From contig CM067589.1 of NCBI GenBank assembly GCA_034336665.1, positions 3,377,290-3,441,289 on the forward strand: a stretch of DNA of 64,000 nucleotides. The letters are read 5' to 3'. The position numbers and the translations under genes were made by a program. Shown here in pieces: positions 30,501-53,414 of the stretch. The notes below the pieces were generated by a model, which saw only the letters and a list, made by a program, of their open reading frames with translations, had not been told where the DNA came from and did no database searches. How positions within the stretch are numbered: position 1 is the first letter of the stretch; every line of letters starts with the position of its first letter. The DNA is from Luscinia megarhynchos. Its lineage: Eukaryota; Chordata; Aves; Passeriformes; Turdidae.

Positions 30501-32260
30501 TTCTGCTATGCTGCTGTGGCAGTCCCAGCCCGGTGGCACATCGCTCCTGATACAGTGGGAAGCAGGACCCAGCACTCAGGGAAGCACTGGGCATGAAGCA
30601 GCTGTGACTAGCCCGTGCTCCTGGCCCCTCTGGTGCAGGCAGATGGGTGGATTCTGCTTTATCAGCAAGTCAGCTCAGCCCTATCGGCCAGGAAGCCGTG
30701 TTCACAGTGTGCCTCCCCCTCGACGTTTCCCAACGCGGCAGGAGCAGCGGCGTGCAGCAGCCTACCTTTTATCAGCCAGCAGATGTTGCTAGAACTGTTG
30801 CTGCATGTGAAATTCAGGCATGCCCAGCACCACTTGGATCCCTGCACCAGCCATGCGGTGCCAGGGTAAACACCCCCGCCCCCTTCCTCCCGGGATCAAA
30901 ACACTTGGGGGTTGCAAAATAGACACCCCATGAAAGGAAAGGCACGCCACAGAGACATTACAGCTGTCGAGGCTACTTCTCCTGGAGCGTGCTGGAGCCC
31001 CGGAGCCAGCACAGCCTCCCAGGCTGGAGCTGCCTGCATGGACACAGAGCTGAGTCCTGACCTGTCCTGGCAAGGTGGGGACCCTAATCCTAGCCATGCC
31101 CTGGCCCCCCTGCAGTGGGGGCAGCGCTCACAGTGTGTGGGACACTGGCAGTCGCCACAGCTGGGCAGGCAGAGGGATGCAGCCTCCAGCACAGTATCCA
31201 GGAGACGCCAATGGCAGGGAGGTCCCATTCATCCCTGCCTGCCATCCCTCTGTGCCTGGGCTCCCACTGGCTCCCCAGGGCTGCCGTGAAGCCTGTCAAG
31301 TGCAGCCTAGCTTACAGTCATTCCCTGCAAACTAGAAAGTAATTTCCCAGCTGATGGGGCCGCTTCACTGCACTCGGCCCAACACAGTCGCCACTCGCCG
31401 CCCACGACACAGAGGAGTGCAGGGAGCAGGGATTTTTTGCAAGCAGGGTATCTGAGTTTTGCTATCACTCGAGAGAGACCTGGGAAACCCCATGGCAAAG
31501 CCTTCACAGTCACTTTGGAGTCAGCACTTCCCCTGCAGCAGGAGGGGAAGGTCCCTCCAGAGGCTCTGTGTGCCCTGTGCTAAGCATCCCCAACTGCAGC
31601 TCCCTGTACAGTGAGAGCATCCCTAATCCTGCCCCTAAAGCACTGACCTTGGCACAAGCCAGGTGCAGAGGACCCGGCAAGGTGGCTCTAGTGACAACTG
31701 TAGGGGCCCAGCATCCCCAAAGCAGGGCACTGTCAAAGTGCCACAAAACACCGAGTGGGTGACAGCCACCCGTCACACCCTGCTCCCAGCCCAGCTCTTC
31801 CATGTCCCTGCACACAGGCTGTTGGCACCTCTCACCCCGTACCAGAGCTCCTCCTCCTCCTCATGCTGCACCCACAGCACAGCAGGGCACAGCACAGCCC
31901 TCTCCAGCCCCAGGAATGAGCAGGAACAGTCTCCATCCTCACATCCAGTGCCTTGGAACCACATCAGGTCAGGCTGCAATCCTCATGGCTTCAGGAGCAT
32001 AAGGACCTGGCCCAGGAGTCAGGGCGCAGAGGGGAGAGCTCCCGCACCGTGGAGGGCTGGTCCGGTGCCCATGGCAGTGGTCAGGCACTAGTGAGGCACA
32101 TGCCACTGCTGGGGCTCACCCTGCTCTGGGCACAGGCACAAGCACTGCAGGCAGCCAGCACAGTGAGCCAGCCCACAGCCAGGAATGTCCTGCTGTAACC
32201 AAGCACGGCACACCAGAGGGACATCGTGTGCCATGGCCCTGCTATGGGCAAACCACGCGG
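27561..32260. other. Non-coding stretch between STAT5B and STAT3
   Basis: Mixed-composition sequence with no exon, RNA gene or complete mobile element that I recognise. Many short open frames, none with a domain or consistent splice sites. Confidence 0.5.
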
Positions 32261-33420
32261 AGCTACCCCGAGCCCAGCCCTGTCTCCCCTCCGCAACGCG
32301 CCCCAGACGCTGTCATCGAGCTGCAGGTCACCGCCTGTCCCCGGCCCTGCGCCACGGGGCGCCGAGAATGGAACGAGCCAACAGCCCCGGCCCACCGGTG
32401 GTGCCACCGCTCAGCAGCGCCGGTGCGAGCGGAGCGCCGGAGCCCCGGAGCCGCTGGGCAGGAGCTGCCCGGGGCCGGCCTGGCACCAGCCCGGGGCTGG
32501 CCGGGCACCGAGCCCTGACAGCTCCGAACCCGCCGGACAGGTGGCCGCGGCTCCCGCGGGCTCGCAGTCCCCGGCCGCGCCCGAGCTGGGTGAAAGGCCA
32601 CCGGGCACTGCGCTCCCGGCGGTGCCGCCGCTGCCGCCGGGGAACGATCGCACCGACCCCGCGGCGCCGAGCCGCCCGTCCCACCGCCAGCACCGGCGCT
32701 CGCACTCCCGCCATCCCGGTTCGGGACCCCTCCGGCACGGCACCGGACGCCTCGCTCTGTCCTGGATCCTCCCCTCGGAGCCGCCCTCCGCTCCGCCGCT
32801 CCGGCGGGGCCCGCGTGCGAAACCGGCCCCGCTCGGGCGGGCGAGCAGCGCCCCCACCCCGGGATGCGCCGCGGCACCAGCACGGGCCGGGACGGACCCG
32901 CCGCCCCCTCCGAGTGGCCCCACTCGTCGCCTCCGCCCGCCCAGGGGCCCGCGGGCCCAGCCGGGCCCCCGCCGAGCCCCGCGCCCGGCCCAGCTGCGCC
33001 CGCCCGGGGTTACGAAACACCCACGGCGCGGACCGGACCGGACCGGACCGGACCGGACCGGACCGAGCCGCAGCCCCGGCCCCGCTGCACCCCGCCAGGC
33101 CCGGCTGCGGAAAGCGGACGGGGTCCGGGCCCGCTCGGTTCGGTTCGGTTCGGTCCGGTCCGGCCCCGGCGGCGATGGCGGCTCCGCGCCCGCGCCCACC
33201 TGCGGCCGCGGCGGCGGCTGCGGCTCCGCTGCTCCCGCGGCTCCGGCGGCTCCCGGCGCTCGGCTCCGCCGCCGCTCTGCCCCCGCCGCGCCCCGGCCCG
33301 GCCCGCGCGGCCCCGCCCCCGCACGGCCCCGCCCCCGCTGCCCCCGCCGGCACCGGGAACGGACCGGGAACGGACCGGGAACGGGAGCGGGACCAGCCGC
33401 TGGGCAACGGCACCGGGTGA
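32260..33420. promoter_or_regulatory. Large CpG island, candidate main STAT5B promoter and first non-coding exon
   Basis: The densest CpG stretch between the two STAT genes. In the minus sense a good splice donor, ccgcag then gtgggcg, lies at about 33200-33195. It would end a non-coding STAT5B exon 1 about 9.6 kb upstream of the exon with the start codon. The same stretch has a Kozak-like atggcggctcc on the plus strand (33175), but that frame runs on as low-complexity Pro/Ala. Assignment to STAT5B is inference. Confidence 0.4.
33029..33163. repeat. Inverted pair of pentamer arrays, (GGACC)n and (GGTTC/GGTCC)n
   Basis: ggacc pentamers at 33029-33065 and ggttc/ggtcc pentamers at 33136-33163 are largely reverse complements separated by about 70 bp. 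Together they could fold into a cruciform or RNA hairpin inside the CpG island. Confidence 0.8.
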
Positions 33421-35619
33421 CGGCACTGGGCATCGGCACCGGGTAACAGAACCGGTACCGGGCACGGGATAATGGCATCGGGCAGTGGCGCTGGATGAGG
33501 GTACCGGGCACCAGCACAGGTTAACGCCACCGGTACCAGCACCAGGTAACGGCACGGGGTGTCATGAGTGAGTAGTGGCACTAGCACCAGGTTCGGGCGG
33601 AATCCAAAACAGCTTCAGGCTTCAACACCAGCAGCTCTGGCAGGACACAAAGCAGCACCAGAATTTGGCAGTAAGTACCGGGGAAGCCCAAAGCAGCACC
33701 GAGCCTTGGTTCTGGGAGCAGGAATGACCAAATCAGTACTAGGTGGCCACAGACATGGCTGCAGGGCCGCCTTGTGCTGACACCGGGCCCTCTGCATGAA
33801 GAAACCGTGGCTGCACCGTGCTCACTCCTACCGCAGGCCTGGGCTGACAATTTGCAGCCACGTGCATGGCCAAGGTCATGCCACAGCCTCAGGCACCTGC
33901 TGGGACAAGACACTGCATCCCCTTCTTCCCAGCTGCCACGTCCCCTGCAAGCTGTGAGAAGACCCAAGGCACTGCCAGCTCCTCTGCTGTTGCTCAAACA
34001 GGGAAAGTTGATAGCAGCCATAAGAAAACCATCCTGAGGAGCTCTTGCACAGCTGCCACTCGCAGCAGACTCCTCCTGGCAGCAGTGGCACCGCGGGGTG
34101 TGAGGTACCCGGGTGATGGGCACCCCGGGGCGCGGCCGCTGTGCGGTGATGGGCAGAGGCGGCGGCAGGAAGCAATACTGGGTGTGCTCGTTCTGCCCCA
34201 GCGCTTGCGCCGCCGCATGGGATCTCCCGGGCTTTCACTTTCGTTACCAGCTCATCTTCTGTAGCCTGGAAAAACTCCATGAGGGAAATTCAGCAAACGC
34301 AGGTCCCTCTCCTGCTCCGGGCTGGTAGAAGCACAGGTGACCCTTCCCCGGTGGGGATCCAGGAAGGAGGGAGCTCGTCTCTCCTTGTGCCGTGGCTGGA
34401 ATAGCATCGCTCTCAGACAGTTGATGCACCAGCAATTGCAAATTTGCATTCAGCAATTGCAAATCACTTGGCCACTGTGTCAGAGCACAGCCCCAAGTTC
34501 CCACCTCTCTACTGCTTTTATCTATTGCTCTTATACTGAAGTCCTCTGGCTCCAGCTCAGGCTCCTCACTGCCTCATCCAGCTCCACACTTCCAAGAGAT
34601 AAATACCTGTGGGCTGGGCAGGCACCAGCCCAGCACCTACTCCATGCAAACACCAGCCACAAAACGGTGCTTTCCAACTTTCCAGCCCCACTCTGTGCCT
34701 GGAGCAGCCCTGGTGAATGACTGAATGAGCGACTCCAGCCCGAACAGCCTCCAGCTCCCACCAAATGTTTTGCTGCCTGTGCTCACCCGCTCGGGAGAAT
34801 CTCACGCACAGAGGCTGAGACATCGCTGCTGAGCCACTGCCAGCAGAGCCTGGCTGCAGTTCCCAGTGCTCCTGGGGCACTCCAGACCTCACAGAGAGGT
34901 GAGCTGGGACCCCAGCAAGCAGGGACAGGAATCCAACGTGAAGCCAACAGCTCCCACACTGTCTGTCTTCAATGAGACAAAAGAAAAGGAGCAGAGAATG
35001 CAGCGCAGGGGCCCTGGTGCCTGCCCACCCTGCTTGGCTGGGATGCTCTTGCTCTGCTGAGTTGCATCACGCAGACACGCAGCTTTCACAATCCCTGGCC
35101 CACATAACCCATTGGCACAGTCAGCCAGGCGGGCACTGGCTGCTCAGGCCAGAGAATCAAGGTCACACACAATGTCTGTGGCTGCTGGGGCTCTCTCTGG
35201 GCACCACAGATTCAGGGGTATCTGCAGGACGCAGTGCTCCCTGTGCCAGAGACCTGCACAGCCACATGTGCTTGGGAGAGCTGGAAGATGTACACAAACA
35301 CCCTCCGTTCCCTCTCACTTCCCTCCTTTCTCCCTTCCCTTTCTGGTATGAAAGGGGGAAAAAAGGAAAAATAAATTAGTGATGGGAGAGAAAAGTGGAG
35401 AGTGCTCCATGCTGAAAGGGCAAATGGAATCCAATAAAATTCAATCACAACTTGTTTTCACCAGGTCCCAAGGAAAACTCCGAGCTGGCTGGTGAGGAAT
35501 GTTACCAGGATAAATTCTTCCTTTCCAGAGGAAAAGAACAGAGGAGCAGTGACTGCAGCAGTGACCATGGAGAGGCTGCCCCTGATCTGCCTTGCAACTG
35601 TTCAACTCCACCCCAGCGA

Positions 35620-35820
35620 TTCCCCGAAGCAGCCCTAGCTCTGTCCCGGCTCTCTTTGGTCCTCAGAAATTCTCGGGAAGCCTCTGGGAAGGTGAGCGCT
35701 GCCCAGGCTGAGCCGCAGCCGGACGCACGGTCACCTCGCATGAGCTCAGCAGGATGCCGAATGACGCCGCGCATTCCGGGGACAGAGGGAGCCTGGAGCT
35801 TCGTAATGGATTTCCGAGAA
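35620..35820. promoter_or_regulatory. Cluster of STAT-type (GAS) motifs
   Basis: TTCCCCGAA at 35620-35628 and TTCCGAGAA at 35812-35820 are perfect TTCN3GAA sites. TTCTCGGGAA at 35670-35679 is a TTCN4GAA site. Three within 200 bp, between STAT5B and STAT3, suggest a STAT-responsive element. Function is inferred. Confidence 0.4.
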
Positions 35821-36929
35821 AATTGCCTCTGTGTTTGGAGCTGGAGCGCAAAGAGTGCAGGCGGAACAGCCTTCCTCTCTAAGTGGCATCTCAAGGGTCT
35901 TAATTATTTCTCAGGAGTGGAAACATTTATTTAGGCGGCTCTGGAGAGGTCCTGACGCTTTTGGCTACTGCCCTCCGGGCACATCTTGTTTGCGAGGCTC
36001 CTCTGCAATCCTCCCTGCTGCTCCCGGGACGTGCAGGGTGCCGGGCTTGGGCAAAGCACAGACACCAACCACGTCACCTGCGGGCAGGACACAGCCTCGG
36101 CTCATCCCCTCCTGCTTACTGGGAAGCAGGACGTCTCCTGGGGGAGCCCAGCCCCATCCCATCCCTGCTTTGTGTCCCTCACACTCCCAGGTCTGTGCTG
36201 AGACCACAAAACCCCGTTGTGATAATCCAGCCCAGCTAATGTGAAACAGATGAATCCCCACATTAGTCACAGATCCACGTTTTCCCACAAAGGTCCCATT
36301 GGAAAACCAGTCTGGATGGGCCCTGTGGGGTTCCAGCCCTGGTGCTGGTGCAAGAGGCAGCCTGTGAAGAGTGAGGCCAGCAGCTGAGGGGACAGGGCAG
36401 CAGCACAGACCCTGCCAGGACCTGGCCAGGGAGGAAGTGGGGGCACCAGAGAAGCTTTGTCACTGGCACAGGCTCAGCCTGCTGGTGCCTAGTGCCAGTA
36501 GGAGGGGATGATCTGCTCCAGCAAAAAACGGAAATGACATTTTGTCCAAGGAGGAATTTCCACAGGAAACCTCTGCTTCCAGCCATTCGGACATGGCTGG
36601 GAACAGCTCAGCAAACACTTGGCCTCAGCAGCCAAGCAGTGCCACTTCTTGGGCAGAGACTCTGCTTCCTCCATAGTTCCTCCAGCTAGGAAAGAACATT
36701 CAGTTCCTGCTACTGAAACACCCAGGACAGGTGAGAGCCCTACTGGGTCTGCAGAGGGCACCAGAACCCCCTCATCAGCCTAGCGAGTATCTCTGCACCT
36801 GAGGGGGCACAGGGGGCCCTGCAGCACCCACGGCCCAGCTGGGACCATGAGATGCCCACCCCAGTGCCAGGGCTGGCTGGGGGCACCAGGAGCACATGCA
36901 CTGGGGCTGCACCCCACGTTGGTGCATCC

Positions 36930-37635
36930 TGACATCCCTGCACATCCCCATGCATCCCTGCCCTCTCCCGACATCCCTGCACATCCCCATGCATCCCTGC
37001 ACACCCCCATGCATCCCTGCACACCCCCATGCATCCCTGCACATCCCCCATGCATCCCTGCCTCTCCCCGACATCCCTGCACGACCCCCATGCATCCCTG
37101 CCCTCTCCCGACATCCCTGCATTCCCCATGCATCCCTGCACACCCCCCATGCATCCCTGCCCCTCCCCTGACATCCCTGCACATCCCCCTGCATCCCTGC
37201 ACATCCCCTGCATCCCTGCCCCTCCCTGCATCCCTGCCCCCTCCTGCATCCCTGCACATCCCCATGCATCCCTGCCCTCTCCCTGACATCCCTGCACATC
37301 CCCATGCATCCCTGCCCCCTCCCTGCATCCCTGCACATCCCCATGCATCCCTGCACATCCCCATGCATCCCTGCCCTCTCCTGACATCCCTGCACATCCC
37401 CATGCATCCCTGCCCTCTCCTGACATCCCTGCACATCTCCATGCATCCCTGCCCCCTCCTGACATCCCTGCACATCCCCATGCATCCCTGCACATCCCCA
37501 TGCATCCCTGCCTCCTCCCTGCATCCCTGCCCCCTCCCTGCATCCCTGCACATCCCCATGCATCCCTGCCCCCTCCCTGCATCCCTGCACGTCCCCATGC
37601 ATCCCTGCCCTCTCCTGACATCCCTGCTCTCCCCT
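36930..37635. repeat. 20-bp minisatellite, about 35 copies
   Basis: Tandem catccctgcacatccccatg with 19-21 bp variants (for example catccctgccctctcctga). The unit lacks stop codons, so long frames stay open across it on both strands. These frames (about 270-310 codons, Met-His-Gly-Asp-Val-Gln repeats) are artefacts. Confidence 0.93.
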
Positions 37636-39825
37636 GTAGAGCTCAGGTTGCCACAGTAACCGCTCAGTCCCAGCAGCTCCTGCTACAAACTGTGCTGCCA
37701 CAGGTCAGCCCAGTCCAGAGCTGCACCTTCACCCCCTGTTGGGGTGAGCAGAGCCCTTGGTGCTGCTGCCCCCACAGCCCAGCACTGCATCCTGAGCCAG
37801 GATGGGACACCTGTAGGGAAGCAGGCAGGTTGTGTCCTTCTGGAATGGCTGGGAGGTGGTGTTTTTGGAGATCACATTGTGCTGGAGCTCAGTGTCTGAC
37901 CTCTGCCACATGTGGCAGTGGAAGCCACCACTGCTTGGCTCTGCTCTGCTGTGTATTAATCTGAGTGTGATGCAATATTTGACTGTTGTGTTCTGAGCAC
38001 TGGAAGCAGGGATTGGGATGGCTCTTGGCTTGGGCAGCAGGGGCATGTGCTCTGCAGCTCAGCATGTGTTGCTGGGGGAGGATCCTACCCAGCACCTGGG
38101 AGGGCAGAGGAGACCCTCAGGCCAGTCCTTGGGCAGTGTGTCCTGGGGGTCTCTGCCTCCCAGCCCTCACTGCAGCCCTGCTCATGCAGTTGCTTGGCCC
38201 TGGGGACGGAGCTGGAGCCACAGATAAGATGTGACCTCTCTAATCCCTGCCTGCTGCTTTATTCCCTGTCAGTACTGCAGAGCTCAGACACCCCAGGTGC
38301 CAGTGGGAGCCCACACGAGTGCCTGCTCTGGCTGCCCCTGGTGCAGGGCTGCCTGGCAGGTGGCTGCCCATCCCCACGGGGCCGTCACGCAAGTGGCCGC
38401 AGCCCAAGCGGATTATCTGCATTTGGAAACCCCTAATCCGTTTGCACGCTTGGCTCAGACGCCAGCCCCACTCCTCCCCACTGTGCTGTGGCCCTGGGCA
38501 AGGAGCAAAGCCACCCCCTGACCTCCTTTCGGAGCCACAAACAGCCTCATGGCCCAGCACAGGCAGAAAGCAAGGGCTGCAGCCCCGTGGGGATAACTGG
38601 GGCAGAGGAGGGGGACAGGATGTTGGCAAGTGTCCCCTGCCCCAGTTCCTGCTGGTGCTGCAGGGGTTTCATCAGCACAGCCCAGGGACCTTCCCTGGGA
38701 ACTTTCTCCTGCTGCACATCAGGCTCCAGGAGTTCCCAGAGCACTGGCAGCAGGAACTGAGCTGGGAGCAGTGGCCCCTTGACCCCATTACTCAGGGCTG
38801 GCCCCTGGCTGAGCAGGACAGGGAGGCAGTGGGGCCAGGGAGATGAGGAACCCCTGATCTGCTGGAATAGGGAATGAGACACCAAGTTCCTGACACCACA
38901 CGGTTGTGGCAACCCCAGGAGTTGAAGATGGATAAGAAAATTCCTCAGTTCTGGGTTTTCAACTTCATCTGCAGCTGCCAGAGGGGAGCTGGTACCTGCC
39001 AGGGAAGAGGGTTCCTGCCAAAGAGCTGGACCTCATTCCTTTGTGAGCTGCCCCCACTGACAGCACCCTGGGCTGCACCACTGAGACAGGCAAAGCTGCC
39101 TTGGGAGCAGGAATGTGGGGTCTGAGGAGAGCCCTGGTTTGGTTTGACAGTGAAATGGAGGGGTCCTGGAGCCGGGATGGTTCCCAAAGCAGGGACATAG
39201 TCATCTCAGACCTGAGCAGGGTGCTCCAGGGCACACAGAGGGCAGAGAAGGCTCCAGGGCACCTCCAGCGCCTCAAACCATCCAGCACAGCCAGTTCCAC
39301 ATGACCTGCACGAACAATCCCCCTAATCCTGCTCTGACAGAGGAATAATCTCTCCCTCTTGGCCTCGCCAGAGCACAAACCCTGGAATGATCCTGGTACT
39401 GCAGAGGGCTAGGGGTGCAAGTGCCGGGGTGGGATCCACGGGGCCGTGTGGGCAATGCACGTCACTGTCACCAGCCAGTGCCCCCAGCCTCACACACCCA
39501 TCCAGAGCTGGGACCTGCAGGATCCCCAGGGCAGCAGCACTCACAGCAGCCGCAGACACGCCGGGCTGAGCGCAGCCGGAGCAGGGCCCCAGCGCGGCCG
39601 CGTCCTCCCACGCTGGCACCGGCGTTTCCTCTGCGCGAGTGGAGCAGAGCCAGGCTGGTCCCTGCAGCCCCGGGCTGGGGGCGGCGCTCGCCCCCCGCGC
39701 GCCCCGGGCGGCGCAAACCGCAGCCGCGTTCCGCTCACGGAGGCCCCGGTTCCCAGAGCGGGGTCAGGCAGGGGCCGCGGGCACAGCCAAGCTCACACAC
39801 CCCACAGCACGTCGCTTTCAGGGCC

Positions 39826-39831
39826 TTTATT
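39826..39831 (-). terminator. STAT3: STAT3 poly(A) signal
   Basis: tttatt on the plus strand reads AATAAA in the STAT3 sense, about 1.45 kb after the stop codon. An AT-rich downstream stretch lies at 39860-39900. Sequence 39832-41285 would be the 3'UTR. Confidence 0.6.
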
Positions 39832-41285
39832 TCAGAGAAAGTTAAAGCCTGTAGATACAGCAATAAAATATACAAAAAAATAAAATTTTTTACAGTATTG
39901 AATGCTGCCCTGGGCTCCAGGGAGTGTGGCTGGAGGCAGCTGTGGTGAGCGAGCAGAGGGGCGAAAGGCCCTCATCGCCCCTGAGCGTCCTCAGGTCCAG
40001 CCACAGACACCCCCATCCTGCTCCCACACGGCCTGGAGGGGCTTGCCCAGGCCCCACCGCCATGGGGATCCTCCCCCTGCCCTCTGGGTCCCTGTGATGC
40101 AATTCAGAAGGAGCAGCTCTCTGACTGCCTCCCCCACCCCTGCACTGCTCATCTGTGTCTGTTTGCCCACTGCATGGAAAAGGCAGGAGGGCTCCCCCAG
40201 TTTTGGTAAAGTGCAGGACCACAACCACCTACCCCCCAGAAGTCAGGACATCTGCCCTTCACAACACCCATGTCACTGCCCCACAGCAAGTTCCTCTCCT
40301 CACATCCACCTGCTCCCTTCAACTCCTGCCCCTTCCCACTGTAACTGTGAGGACCAACCTCCAAAAGAAATGCCACACAAAGCCCCCGAGAAGCTGCAGA
40401 CCCGATGCCTGGCCCCTCAGAACCCAGAGAAAAAGGGACAGGCCAGGTGCCCCACTGTCAGCCGTGCTGGCTCCCCCAGCCCCCCAGGGTCCAACCGGTC
40501 TAACTCAGCACAGTGCTGGAAGCAAGACCGTGCTCCCTGCACCAGCCTGACCACAGGGAAGCCAGGGCAGCCCCTGTGGCTTCACCCAGATCCCAGAACC
40601 TCTTTGCACACAGGTGCCATTACTGGGTAGCAGCTCTGCCCTGCCTCAGGGACACCAGCCATGCCAAAAGGAGCCCGGGCTGCTGGCACTGGCCAAATCA
40701 CTGTGCCTGACACAGGAACAAGCACAACTCCCAAACCTCTGGGCTACCAGCAAAGCCAGGCTGAGGTGGGAGCACCTGGATACATCCACCTGCAGCTCTG
40801 AGCCCTGTACTGGTCATCGTGGCCAAAACCAGGGCCAGGTGGGTGCAGAGATGGGACTCACTCCAGCACCCTGCAAGCTCTAGGAGGTGCTGGGAGCAGC
40901 AGGGCAGACCCTGCCACATGGCCAATCCCCTCTGCAATTCCAGACTTGTAGGGTCCCGTGGGTTTGGGTGCGGGCAGTCAGGGCAGCAGCTTCCAGCAGC
41001 AGGGCTGTGGAAGCGTTTGTAGGAACTGTGGCTGCAATCGGAGGCAAATAGGCACTTGGATGAGCAAAAATAAGATAAAACCGTTATGGAAGGAAATAGA
41101 AAAAGGTTCATCCCCCTCCCCCAGAGATGAGTGGCACCACCCCCGAGAGGGGCTGCTGTTGGGTCAGTCCCCATGCGGGACTCTGCCCCCGGCTGTTCCC
41201 GGGGGCAGGCCCGGAGCAGCTGCAGCCGAGCGGGACAAATCCGGGGGAGCGCGCTGGAGGCGGGCAGGCCGAGCCCGGGGAGGGC

Positions 41286-52386
<11,101 letters not shown>

Positions 52387-52859
52387 CGGCGGTCCCGGCG
52401 GGCGGGGCGGCGGCTCCCGGTGACGGCGGCGATCGCGTCCGGCTGCGCCGAGGGACCGGACCTCCTGCGGCCCGGCCCCACCCCGTCGTGACGTCACCAT
52501 CCTACTGCCAATGGCGACTGGGTGCTCCTGAGGCCCCGCCCCGGCCGGCCTCCGACAGCCAATCAGCGCGGCCATAGCGTGGTGCGTCACTGTGCGAGGC
52601 GAGGGGGCTGCCCCCCCGGCTATTCCCGGATGGCACCGCCTCCCGCCGCAGGGCTTCGCTAGGCAGAGGCGGTGCAGGGGGCCGGGGGGGGGCGGCTGCC
52701 GGGAACAGCCGTGTGGGAAACCCAGCTGAGTTCCGGGCAGGGCCGTGACGTCACGCGGTCGCCGTCGCCACCGCCGCTGCCTCTTAAAGGGGCCGCGCCG
52801 CACCGGGCGGGACGGAGCAGCGCCCCCGCGTGGAGAAAAGGGGATCGGCCGCATGGGGC

Positions 52860-53335
52860 AAATGGGAATGGATCCGTGTGGGGATCAGCCCTGTGGGGAT
52901 CGGACCCTGTGGGGCTGTGGGAATCAGCCCTGTGGGGATCAGCCCTGTGGGGATCAATCCCTGTGGGAATGGATCCCTGTGGGGATCAGCCGTATAGGAC
53001 TGTAGGGATCGATCCCCTCGAAGCTTTGGGGATGGATCCCTATGGGGCTCTGAGTGTCAGTCCCACGGAAGGCTGTGGGCACCAGCCCTATAGGACTGTG
53101 GGGATCAATCCCTGTGGGGATCAATCCCTGTAGGGCTGTAGGGATCAATCCCTGTGGTCCTGTGGGGATCAGCCCTGTGGGGATCAGCCCTGTGGGGCTG
53201 TGGAGATCAGCCCTGTGGGGCTGTGGGGATCAGCCCTGGGGGGATCAGCCCTGTGGGGATCGGTCCCCTCGAAGCTCTGGGGCTGGATCCCTGTGGGGTT
53301 CTGAGTGTCAGTCCCAGGCAGGGCTGTGGGATCAG
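52860..53335. repeat. 15-bp minisatellite between CAVIN1 and STAT3
   Basis: Degenerate tandem ctgtggggatcagcc (15 bp, with insertions such as ctatggggctctg) between the STAT3 promoter and the CAVIN1 3' end. Period 15 keeps frames open, so plus-strand ORFs here are artefacts. Confidence 0.88.
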
Positions 53336-53408
53336 TCCCTGTGTGGCAGCCCCTCCCCAGCGCCCAGCGCCATGGACAGGCCGCACACTGGTGGTTTACA
53401 AAAGAGAC

Positions 53409-53414
53409 TTTATT
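53409..53414 (-). terminator. CAVIN1: CAVIN1 poly(A) signal
   Basis: tttatt on the plus strand is AATAAA in the CAVIN1 sense, about 1.67 kb past the stop codon. It implies that 53400-55078 is 3'UTR, with no open frame of interest. Confidence 0.65.

Larger units (their letters stand above)
33421..39825. other. Non-coding stretch upstream of the CpG island to the STAT3 3' end
   Basis: No gene recognised and no second STAT5 found on either strand. Contains a small CpG-rich patch near 34080-34240, a STAT-motif cluster at 35620-35820 and a 20-bp minisatellite at 36930-37635. Confidence 0.55.

Noticed and set aside
32185..33472. 400-codon plus-strand Pro/Ala/Arg-rich frames, one with a Kozak-like ATG at 33175
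   Set aside because: Composition is that of a CpG island; no domain and no splice donor giving a plausible exon. STAT5A, which lies on this strand in mammals, was looked for and not found.
36740..37701. Three overlapping minus-strand frames of 272-308 codons and a 270-codon plus-strand frame
   Set aside because: They are translations of the 20-bp minisatellite, which lacks stop codons in several frames.
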